The notes beneath the pieces were generated by a model, which was not told the origin of the DNA, did not search any database, and saw only the letters and a list, made by a program, of their open reading frames with translations. Both the position numbers and the translations under genes were made by a program. DNA of 62,391 bases, from contig CAJUTH010000019.1 of the NCBI GenBank assembly GCA_910589275.1, positions 1 through 62,391 on the forward strand. The letters run 5' to 3'. Source of the DNA: an uncultured Dorea sp. Lineage in GTDB: Bacteria > Bacillota > Clostridia > Lachnospirales > Lachnospiraceae. This document shows positions 26,455 to 33,584 of the stretch, one piece after another. Numbering within the stretch: the stretch's first letter is position 1; each line of letters opens with the position of its first letter.

Positions 26455-26934
26455 ATGGCCAAGAAGATATCGGTTGGGATAGCGGATATGAAGATTGCAA
26501 GGCAGGAAGGAGAATTGATTACCTATGCATTAGGTTCCTGTATAGGGATATCCTTTTATGACCCCATGATCAAACTGGGAGCGCTTCTCCATATTATGCT
26601 TCCGGAGAAGAGCGCTACGGATAGCAATATATTGAAATATGCAGATTCAGGGATTCGTGAGACTCTGCGCAAGCTTTATGCATTTGGAGCCGTGAAAAAA
26701 AGGCTGGTTATTAAAATTGCGGGCGGCGCGAAAATGTTCGAGATGAAAGGTCCGGGGGGACTTGGAAATATCGGGGAAAGAAATGCACAGAATGTTAAGA
26801 GAATACTGATGATGGAGGGATTGCGTGTATCGGCCGAGGATACGGGCGCGAACTACGCAAGAACGATGTCGCTGGATGTAGCGACCGGGCAGGTGTATGT
26901 CCGGACAGCCGGGAAACCAGAGAGAAAGCTTTAA
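26455..26934 (+). CDS. cheD: Chemoreceptor glutamine deamidase CheD
   Basis: A 159-residue CheD that deamidates glutamines on chemoreceptors and stimulates CheC. The catalytic Cys lies in ALGSCIGISFYDP and the His in GALLHIMLP, the normal family arrangement. It starts 3 bp after the cheC stop, and its ribosome binding site (GGGAGTGAG) lies in the end of cheC, suggesting coupling. Confidence 0.95.
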   Translation: MAKKISVGIADMKIARQEGELITYALGSCIGISFYDPMIKLGALLHIMLPEKSATDSNILKYADSGIRETLRKLYAFGAVKKRLVIKIAGGAKMFEMKGPGGLGNIGERNAQNVKRILMMEGLRVSAEDTGANYARTMSLDVATGQVYVRTAGKPERKL

Positions 26935-26940
26935 AAAGCT

Positions 26941-26967
26941 TAAGATATAAGGATTTTATGTCGATAA
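26941..26967 (+). promoter_or_regulatory. Sigma-28 (SigD) promoter of cheV
   Basis: TAAG (26941-26944), a 15-base spacer and GTCGATAA (26960-26967) match the flagellar sigma consensus TAAA-N15-GCCGATAA at 10 of 12 positions. It lies about 35 bp upstream of the cheV start, directly after cheD. This would make cheV and following genes FliA-dependent late genes. Confidence 0.75.
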
Positions 26968-27002
26968 ATATGTAATAGTAGAATATAAAGGAGAAAGTGG
27001 TT

Positions 27003-27920
27003 ATGGCTGATACAGAGATTTTATTGGAATCGGGAACGAATGAGATTGAGATTATGCAGTTTACTATCTTTGGGGAGCTGTATGGTATCAATGTAGCAAA
27101 AGTACGGGAGATTATGATGGCGGATAAAGTAAAGCCAATACCTCATTCTCATGAGGCAGTGGAAGGGATTTTCAAGCCGAGGGAAATTCTTATGACTGTA
27201 ATTAATCTGCCTAAGTATCTTACAGGCGAGGTTGCTGATACGAAGGACCGGGATTTATTTATTATTACAAATTTTAATAAAATGGATATTGCCTTCCGTG
27301 TACATACGGTAGTTGGAATCAGCAGAATTTCATGGGAGGATATACAGAAGCCGGATAAGACGATTACAAGCGGGGACGACGGCGTTGCTACTGGTATTGC
27401 ACAGTGCAACGGTAATCTGGTAACGATTTTGGATTTTGAGAAGATTGTTGCGGAGATTGCGCCGGAGACCAGTATCCAGGTAGAGGAGATTGACAAATTA
27501 GGCGATCGTATTGCAAGAGAGCACAGCATTATTTTGGCGGAGGATTCTATCCTGTTAACAAAGATGATCAAGGATTCGCTGATCCGTGCGGGATACGCCA
27601 ATATTAAGAACTTTAATAATGGCAAAGAAGCTTGGGAGTATCTCTTATCTGTGAAAAATGAACCTGACTTTGATGACCGGGCGGCGCTTCTTATTACAGA
27701 TATTGAGATGCCGGAGATGGATGGACACCGTCTGACGAAGCTGGTGAAGGATGACGAGGTTATGAAACGGATTCCGGTTATCATCTTCTCATCCCTGATT
27801 AATGCTGAAATGCGGATTAAAGGAAAACAGCTCGGCGCAGACGAGCAGCTTTCAAAACCGGAGATCGGACGCTTGGTTCAGGTTATGGATCAGCTTCTGG
27901 AGGAAAGAGGGATGATGTAA
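27003..27920 (+). CDS. cheV: Chemotaxis coupling protein CheV (CheW-like plus receiver)
   Basis: A 305-residue CheV. A CheW-like domain (about 12-150; FTIFGELYGINVAKVREIM at the start) couples receptors to CheA, and a C-terminal receiver domain (about 170-300) has the phospho-aspartate in ITDIEMPEMDG. Phosphorylated CheV takes part in adaptation. ATG 27003 is chosen over the in-frame GTG 26997 because AAAGGAG is 9 bases before the ATG and only 3 before the GTG. It is preceded by a sigma-28 promoter and followed 1 bp later by the EAL/HDOD gene. Confidence 0.94.
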   Translation: MADTEILLESGTNEIEIMQFTIFGELYGINVAKVREIMMADKVKPIPHSHEAVEGIFKPREILMTVINLPKYLTGEVADTKDRDLFIITNFNKMDIAFRVHTVVGISRISWEDIQKPDKTITSGDDGVATGIAQCNGNLVTILDFEKIVAEIAPETSIQVEEIDKLGDRIAREHSIILAEDSILLTKMIKDSLIRAGYANIKNFNNGKEAWEYLLSVKNEPDFDDRAALLITDIEMPEMDGHRLTKLVKDDEVMKRIPVIIFSSLINAEMRIKGKQLGADEQLSKPEIGRLVQVMDQLLEERGMM

Positions 27921-27921
27921 C

Positions 27922-29166
27922 ATGGAAAAGTGCGTAGTAAGACAGGCGATTAAAGATATTCAGACAGATGCGGTTATAGGCTATGAGCTAATGGTTCAGG
28001 AAGATCAAGACAGCTTATATAATCCGAGTACGGACAGTGTTGCAGCGAATGCAATGGTATCCTTTTTATCTGAGAATTCCGGTTGCATTTTTAAGGATAA
28101 GAAGACATTTATGACCTTTACGCCAACGCTGTTGTTCCGCAATACTCCAAAGATTTTTGATAAGGATAAGGTTATCATCCAGATAGAAGATAATATTGTT
28201 GTACATTCTCTCGCAACCATTATTATCGGCAAGTATAAAGAAGACGGTTATCATTTTGCCATTAATGATTTCCAGTTCACACCGAAGTATTTCAGTATGC
28301 TGGAATATGTAGACTATATTAAAGTGAATATATCGAATAAGATGGATGAGACACAGCGCCGTTCCATTGTGAATCTGGTAGATATGGCTCATGGTTTCCA
28401 AAAGGAATTTATTGCCACAGGTGTAAATACAAAGGAAGTCTATGAGTATGCCAAGGAGCTTGGGGTGGATTATGTAGAAGGGAATTATATTTCTACTGCC
28501 ACGATGACCAAGACAAGTAAAATGGATTTTATGCAAGGCAATTTATACCAGCTAATTATGGAAATTACAAAGGATGAGCCGGATATTGAGATGCTGGAGG
28601 AGATTGTGAGAAGGGACGCATCCCTGACTTACGCTCTTTTGAAAATGGCAAATTCATCATATTTTGCAGCCCATCAGGAAACAACGTCTGTGCGTCAGGC
28701 GATGGTAAGGGTTGGAATCAACCAGTTGAAGCAGTGGGTTTACCTTTTGAGCTTTGAGGATAATGCGGCAGACAGCGCTTCTGAGGAGCTTCTTAAGACT
28801 TCTTTTATGCGTGCAAACTTTGCGTCCAGATTGGTAAGAAAGCGTAGGAACTTTGTAATTAATGCTTCCGACGCCTATCTTCTTGGGATGTTTTCTACAT
28901 TGGAGTATATGATTGACGCGCCGATGGAAGAGATCCTTGAAGATATCCCAATTGTAGAGGAAGTTAAAACAGCCCTTATTTCTAAAGAGGGCTTGGCAGG
29001 AAAACTCTATGAGCTGCTTCTTTCTTATGAGAGGGCGGAATGGTCTGAGATAAAAGGCTTAGCGGATGAGTTGGGACTTCACACGAATGAGATGGCACAG
29101 ATTTACATGGAATGTGTGGAGGAAGTGAACGGTATATGGGATAATGTTGTTGGAAGCAGGGGATAA
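27922..29166 (+). CDS. EAL-HDOD two-domain signalling protein (YuxH type)
   Basis: A 414-residue protein with an N-terminal EAL-like fold (about 1-200: VRQAIKDIQTDAVIGYELMV, then FAINDFQF, then DYIKVNIS) and a C-terminal HDOD domain (about 205-400; MLEEIVRRDASLTYALLKMANSSYF, then GINQLKQWV). The EAL half has lost the E-A-L signature and most metal-binding residues, as in the YuxH family, so it probably does not cleave cyclic di-GMP. HDOD domains are regulatory and lack the HD metal pair. It is tightly joined to cheV, pointing to a chemotaxis or motility role; the exact function is unknown. Confidence 0.85.
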   Translation: MEKCVVRQAIKDIQTDAVIGYELMVQEDQDSLYNPSTDSVAANAMVSFLSENSGCIFKDKKTFMTFTPTLLFRNTPKIFDKDKVIIQIEDNIVVHSLATIIIGKYKEDGYHFAINDFQFTPKYFSMLEYVDYIKVNISNKMDETQRRSIVNLVDMAHGFQKEFIATGVNTKEVYEYAKELGVDYVEGNYISTATMTKTSKMDFMQGNLYQLIMEITKDEPDIEMLEEIVRRDASLTYALLKMANSSYFAAHQETTSVRQAMVRVGINQLKQWVYLLSFEDNAADSASEELLKTSFMRANFASRLVRKRRNFVINASDAYLLGMFSTLEYMIDAPMEEILEDIPIVEEVKTALISKEGLAGKLYELLLSYERAEWSEIKGLADELGLHTNEMAQIYMECVEEVNGIWDNVVGSRG

Positions 29167-29198
29167 GGAAGGCTGATTTCGAGTGAGGAGGCGAGATA

Positions 29199-29870
29199 AT
29201 GGTAGCAGGGATATCCGGAATAAGTCCATATTCCTATAATTACGGGCATTACGGTTCTATGCGGACAGCCGGGGTTTCCCAGATAACCAGGGTACAGCCG
29301 GTGCAGAGGACAGGAGCGGTCCCGGTGGTAAGACGGGCGTCGAATATCGGAATGCCGGTTGAACCGATTCGCCCAATAGGGGCGGTGAATGCGAATGCGG
29401 CAAGTGAGGTTGGATATACAATTCCTTTTATGAGGAAGGGAATGGATCCGGCGGAGCTTGCAGTACGGATGCGTATCCAGTATGGAGATGGGACTCAGTC
29501 GAAGACGGCTGCTTTCCATGAGGAGGCTTCCGATGAATTAACAGGTGCGGCCGCTGCTCAGAAGGCTTTGGAGGAAGGCGAATGCAAGACCTGTGAGCAG
29601 AGGAAATATCAGGACGGTTCAAATGATGCAGGAGTATCCTATAAGACGCCTACACACATTTCGCCGGAACAGGCCGGAACGGCGGTGCGCGGGCATGAGA
29701 TGGAGCATGTGTCTAGGGAGCAGGCTAAAGCTGTGCGGGAAGGCAGAGAGGTTATCAGCCAGTCAGTGACTGTGCATACTGCTATTTGTCCAGAATGCGG
29801 GACAGCTTATGTATCCGGAGGGACAACGAGAACAACAACGGCAGAAAGCCAGGAAGCAGTGAAAGATTGA
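29199..29870 (+). CDS. Putative HExxH zinc protein in the flagellar cluster (SprA-like)
   Basis: This 223-residue protein is not firmly recognised. The N-terminal third is glycine/tyrosine/proline-rich with no signal peptide. The C-terminal part has HEMEH at residues 166-170, the HExxH zinc-protease motif, with C129-x2-C132 before it and C197-x2-C200 after it. The segment THISPEQAGTAVRGHEMEH resembles the SprA-related putative metalloprotease family, where the motif is usually HEQAH. It starts with ATG behind GAGGAGGCGAG and follows the EAL-HDOD gene by 32 bp, so it is probably co-transcribed. It may be a motility-linked protease or a zinc-binding structural protein. Confidence 0.6.
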   Translation: MVAGISGISPYSYNYGHYGSMRTAGVSQITRVQPVQRTGAVPVVRRASNIGMPVEPIRPIGAVNANAASEVGYTIPFMRKGMDPAELAVRMRIQYGDGTQSKTAAFHEEASDELTGAAAAQKALEEGECKTCEQRKYQDGSNDAGVSYKTPTHISPEQAGTAVRGHEMEHVSREQAKAVREGREVISQSVTVHTAICPECGTAYVSGGTTRTTTAESQEAVKD

Positions 29871-29895
29871 TTAAAACGAAAGGGGATATACCATT

Positions 29896-31542
29896 ATGCG
29901 GAAAGGCATTAAGACAATGGTTGGAATACGTGTAGCTTTTGCACTGATTTCTGTGCTTTTGTACAGTATTTTGATTACAATAAACATTTATGCTATTAAG
30001 GATACACAGAGTAAGAGTATAGAGGCGAATGCCTTATTGGAACGGATCCAGAGTGCGGAGGTAGCACACTACAAATGGTCGGCAGGGCTTAGCAATGCAT
30101 TGTATGCAGAGGCTGAATTTACAGGAAGCATTGACCCAACCACTTGTGTTCTTGGCCAGTGGGTTTATGGGAATGATAAGATAGAGGATGAGGATGTTCT
30201 GGCGCTCAGGGATCAGATAGAACCATTGCACAAAGAGCTTCACGAATCGGCTACTTATGTACTGGAACTGTTAAAGGAGGATCCGGATGAGGCGCATAAG
30301 TACTATCAGGAGACCATTCAAGCGAATTTGACAACTCTGGTAGGGTTATTGGATGAAGTTGTGGTGGCGGTAACCGAGCAGAATGAGGTTTGTAAAGCAG
30401 AAATGCAGCAGACAATACATGTTATGCAGGTGATTTCAGGAGTCTGCTTTGTATTGGTATTGGGATGTCTTGCAAGTCTGGTTCAGTATGTGCTTGCGCG
30501 TATTGTCAAGCCTATTATGCAGATTACGGAAAAGACGAAGCCTTTGCAGGAGGGACGGCTTGAGCTTGATTTGGAACGGAAAGAGAATAATGAGCTGGGG
30601 GATTTGATAGTAACAATAAAGGATTCCCTGCATCTAATCCACAAGTATGTAATAGATATTAACCGGATTATGGGTATGCTTTCATCAGGAAACTTTGATG
30701 TACATACTTCAGAGGAATATATCGGTGATTTTAAATCTATTGAAGAATCAATAGATAGTTTTACGAGAACCATATCAGGGGCGTTTGGAAATATTACTCA
30801 GGCAGAGCGTCAGGTATCCGGTCATGCGGAACAGCTTTCAAGCAGCGCGCAGTCTTTGGCACAGGGTGCGACCCAGCAGGCAAGCGCAGTAGAAGAGCTG
30901 TATGCAACCTTGGATGAGTTATCAAAGAATGCGGCAAAGAATGTAGAAGATGCAGCGGAGGCACAGGAAAATGCGCGTCTGACGGGCGAACAGGTGACTG
31001 TGAGCAGCGAGCAGATGAAGAGTATGGTAGAAGCTATGAATGACATCACTCAAGCTTCCCAGCAGATTGGAAAGATTATTGCGACTATTGAGGATATTGC
31101 CTTCCAGACCAATATATTGGCGTTGAACGCGGCTGTAGAGGCGGCCCGTGCAGGAAGTGCAGGAAAAGGATTTGCGGTGGTTTCCAGCGAAGTGCGCAGC
31201 CTTGCGTCCCGCTCAGATCAGGCGGCTAAGGCAACCAAAGAATTGATTGAAAATTCTGTTCAGGCGGCAGAGCGGGGAAGTCAGATTGTAGATGAGGTAT
31301 CCGGGACTTTAACTAAGACTTTGGAGCTGGTAATGCAGTCTAACAATATGATTGGCACGATTGCTGATGCAGTACGCGGCGAGGCGGTATCTATTGCACA
31401 GGTGACAGAAGGAATCAGCCAGATTTCGGATGTTGTGCAGACTAATTCGGCAAGCAGCGAGGAATCGGCGGCGGTCAGCTCAGAATTGTTTAACCAAGTG
31501 CGATTACTGCAGAATCAGACAAATAAATTTAAATTAAGATAA
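29896..31542 (+). CDS. Methyl-accepting chemotaxis protein with external CZB-like zinc domain
   Basis: A 548-residue chemoreceptor. The first membrane helix is about residues 9-33 and the second about 173-200. Between them lies a segment with the chemoreceptor zinc-binding (CZB) ligand pattern: H58 in HYKW, C84 in CVLGQW, and H112/H116 in PLHKELHE, the three-His-one-Cys set. HAMP follows at about 200-255 and then the signalling domain with the standard tip motif. CZB domains are mostly cytoplasmic, so the placement before the second helix is unusual. The start is ATG behind AAAGGGG. It could sense zinc, pH or oxidants, but no ligand can be assigned. Confidence 0.88.
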   Translation: MRKGIKTMVGIRVAFALISVLLYSILITINIYAIKDTQSKSIEANALLERIQSAEVAHYKWSAGLSNALYAEAEFTGSIDPTTCVLGQWVYGNDKIEDEDVLALRDQIEPLHKELHESATYVLELLKEDPDEAHKYYQETIQANLTTLVGLLDEVVVAVTEQNEVCKAEMQQTIHVMQVISGVCFVLVLGCLASLVQYVLARIVKPIMQITEKTKPLQEGRLELDLERKENNELGDLIVTIKDSLHLIHKYVIDINRIMGMLSSGNFDVHTSEEYIGDFKSIEESIDSFTRTISGAFGNITQAERQVSGHAEQLSSSAQSLAQGATQQASAVEELYATLDELSKNAAKNVEDAAEAQENARLTGEQVTVSSEQMKSMVEAMNDITQASQQIGKIIATIEDIAFQTNILALNAAVEAARAGSAGKGFAVVSSEVRSLASRSDQAAKATKELIENSVQAAERGSQIVDEVSGTLTKTLELVMQSNNMIGTIADAVRGEAVSIAQVTEGISQISDVVQTNSASSEESAAVSSELFNQVRLLQNQTNKFKLR

Positions 31543-31550
31543 AATGGATA

Positions 31551-31585
31551 TAAAAAATGAGAGCCGGCCGGGCTCTCATTTTTTA
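31551..31585. terminator. Bidirectional intrinsic terminator between chemoreceptor and comFB
   Basis: A perfect stem of about 15 bp (31551-31565 with 31571-31585) with a 5-base loop has A- and T-runs on the two sides, so it works in both directions. It closes the plus-strand chemoreceptor gene and the minus-strand parA-comFB pair. Confidence 0.93.
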
Positions 31586-31622
31586 TAATGATACTCTCAA
31601 GTGCAAGCCGAGGGGAAAATAA

Positions 31623-32510
31623 TTAATGTCTCGGATTATCCTTTACAATCATACAGGCTTTGGTGGCTTCAACTGTTACGTCTGAGATTAGTCTATTTGT
31701 GTAATAACTCATAAGCGGGTCAACGGCTGCAGGAGTAGTAACAATGTACTTTGGCAGCAGCCCGTTCATGGTGAGGGCTATTGTATCATTGACGCAGCGG
31801 TCACAGGTACATACATCGAACTGACGCATAAAATAAATAATTTTATCCTTTACAATTCCTTCCATTACATTTAGCCTGACAAAATCCGGCTCAGGTTCCG
31901 AAGCGGTTTCTGAGGAAGCAGCAGGTTCCGGTACGGAAACAGGAGTTGAAGCATCCGGTTTGTCTTCGGAAATCGTGACAGTCCCGGATTCCGGCTCGGA
32001 TGCAGTAACAGGACTTCCCGCATCGTCAGTTTCGGGTTCGGAAATAAGCGCAGCTTCGGGTTCAGGTTCCGATGCAGAAACAGGACTTGTTGTAACGTCA
32101 GGTTCAGCTTCGGAAACAGGAATAGCCACATCGTCAGGTTCGGTTCCGGATGAAGAAACAGGCTCTAGCGCCGGAACAGTGTCGGAACTTGGTTCGTTTG
32201 CTGGTATAGCGCTGGGCTCCGGGGCTTGCGCATCCTGTGGACTTGCCTGCTGTTCAAATTCGTTGGATAATTTCTGTTGGATCAAGTCTGCAACCGGATC
32301 CTCTTCCGTGGTATCTATTACAGCAATATTCTGTGATGCCGCGTTTGCAGCCGGAGCCGCCTGTGCCGGCTGAGGGGCCGCCGACTGTCCGGCTTTTGCA
32401 GAAGCTGTGCCGCCGTTTGGAGTATTTGCTGAATCGGCAGTTTCTTTACCAGCATCGTGCCCGGCTATAAGATTCAGCACATGTGCTGTTTTATTACTTT
32501 TCCTAGCCAT
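31623..32510 (-). CDS. ComFB-domain protein with long Ser/Pro/Glu linker
   Basis: A 295-residue protein. The first 80 residues are Ala/Gln-rich. Residues about 85-210 are a repetitive linker built of S-E-P-E and V-S/T-A-S-E-P units. The C-terminal 80 residues match the late-competence ComFB family: NVMEGIVKDKIIYFM, then DVCTCDRC with C234, C236 and C239, then PKYIV. ComFB-type proteins have been described as cyclic di-GMP receptors in cyanobacteria; here that is only a possibility. Its ATG follows the parA stop by 6 bp, with GGGAGG overlapping the parA end, so the two are translated from one message. Confidence 0.8.
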   Translation of the reverse strand: MARKSNKTAHVLNLIAGHDAGKETADSANTPNGGTASAKAGQSAAPQPAQAAPAANAASQNIAVIDTTEEDPVADLIQQKLSNEFEQQASPQDAQAPEPSAIPANEPSSDTVPALEPVSSSGTEPDDVAIPVSEAEPDVTTSPVSASEPEPEAALISEPETDDAGSPVTASEPESGTVTISEDKPDASTPVSVPEPAASSETASEPEPDFVRLNVMEGIVKDKIIYFMRQFDVCTCDRCVNDTIALTMNGLLPKYIVTTPAAVDPLMSYYTNRLISDVTVEATKACMIVKDNPRH

Positions 32511-32516
32511 CTGTCA

Positions 32517-33299
32517 TTACCTCCCGTCTGCCGCTTTTGAGGTTAGATTAACAACCTCTTTAACAAAATGCTTATAATCTTCCGTAGGTTTGCCGGAAGG
32601 GGAATGGTCAAAAATACTAAGACCGTGAGCAGGCGCTTCCGCTACGGTAACGCTTGTCCGGATCTGTGTATCGAATACCCGAGTCCCAGTTTGGGAAGCA
32701 ACGTTTTCCGCCAATTCCTTTACTTCCCTCGCAAGCAGGGTACGTTTGTTAAATTTGGTAAGGATAATGCCAAGTACATTTAGATTAGGATTAACACTTT
32801 CACGGACAGAGCTAATGGTCTCCATAAGCTGTGTAACGCCCAAAAGACTTAAGATCTCAGGCGCCATAGGGATAATCAGATGGTCGGCTACTGCATATGC
32901 GTTAACCGTAAGGATATTCAATGCAGGAGGGGTGTCAATTATGATGTAATCATAGTTCCCTATAATCGGTGCAAGCGCCTTCTTAAGCAAAAGCTGTCTG
33001 TCGGAAGAAGTAAAATCTAGTTCTGCACTGCTGAGCAGGATATTGGAAGTGATAACATCACAATAGTCGGTCATCTGGATTGCAGCTTGGATCGAGACCT
33101 GTCCGGTCAGTACATCGTGGATGGTCTTGCAGTCTTCGATATCGAGTCCAAGACTGAACCCCAGGCTTCCCTGGGGGTCCAAATCAATAGCCAGAACTTT
33201 TTTATTATAAAATGTAACCAGGCCGGCTGCCAGGGCGCTGGATGTAGTAGTCTTGCCTACGCCGCCTTTCTGGTTGGTAAGCGCGATGATAGTAGCCAA
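32517..33299 (-). CDS. ParA/Soj-family ATPase
   Basis: A 260-residue ParA-type P-loop ATPase. The deviant Walker A NQKGGVGKTTTS is at the N-terminus, switch II is in LAIDLDPQG and the family block IIIDTPPALN follows at mid-length. There is no N-terminal extension, so it lacks the activation peptide of FlhG. The start is taken as TTG 33299, because GGAGG sits 7 bases ahead and the upstream ATG 33317 would place that site inside the gene. No parB or parS is visible. It lies next to comFB and diverges from fliD, suggesting a positioning role for flagellar or chemotaxis parts rather than chromosome segregation. Confidence 0.88.
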   Translation of the reverse strand: MATIIALTNQKGGVGKTTTSSALAAGLVTFYNKKVLAIDLDPQGSLGFSLGLDIEDCKTIHDVLTGQVSIQAAIQMTDYCDVITSNILLSSAELDFTSSDRQLLLKKALAPIIGNYDYIIIDTPPALNILTVNAYAVADHLIIPMAPEILSLLGVTQLMETISSVRESVNPNLNVLGIILTKFNKRTLLAREVKELAENVASQTGTRVFDTQIRTSVTVAEAPAHGLSIFDHSPSGKPTEDYKHFVKEVVNLTSKAADGR

Positions 33300-33339
33300 A
33301 ATAATTCCTCCATTCATAATTAAAACTCGATTTAACTAT

Positions 33340-33366
33340 TATTTAAAGTATACTATATGCCGATAA
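33340..33366 (+). promoter_or_regulatory. Probable sigma-28 promoter of fliD
   Basis: A perfect sigma-28 -10 element, GCCGATAA, lies at 33359-33366. At the standard 15-base spacing the -35 reads TATT, a poor match to TAAA; a good TAAA exists at 33344 but only 11 bases away. If used, it gives a leader of about 210 nt before fliD. Confidence 0.5.
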
Positions 33367-33584
33367 ATAAGTACAGGATAAATTTTAATTTGTAAAAACG
33401 CGGCGAAAAGGCGTTATTGTTTACACGGTACTTTGCATTTACTGCAAGGTACGTAAGAAAGTGATTCAAGTGTGAGCAAATCTCATTCGTGAAGCCAATT
33501 TTAAATGGATTTGCGAAGGTTGCTGTGAACGAAGCGAACAGTAACGGTTGTGTCGCAAAATACTAATAAAAAGGAGAGATTGAT
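33367..33584 (+). promoter_or_regulatory. Structured leader upstream of fliD (three inverted repeats)
   Basis: About 218 bases without a gene. Three inverted repeats follow one another: a 10-bp stem with 5-base loop at 33428-33452, GCAAATC (33476-33482) pairing with GATTTGC (33508-33514), and an 8-bp stem with a purine-rich loop at 33519-33545. No T-run follows the last stem. The pattern does not match the cyclic di-GMP riboswitch consensus I know. The last hairpin resembles one at 59729-59754. Confidence 0.45.

Noticed and set aside
33367..33584. Possible cyclic di-GMP (GEMM) riboswitch before fliD
   Set aside because: None of the conserved GEMM words or the tetraloop-receptor pattern could be found, despite several hairpins.
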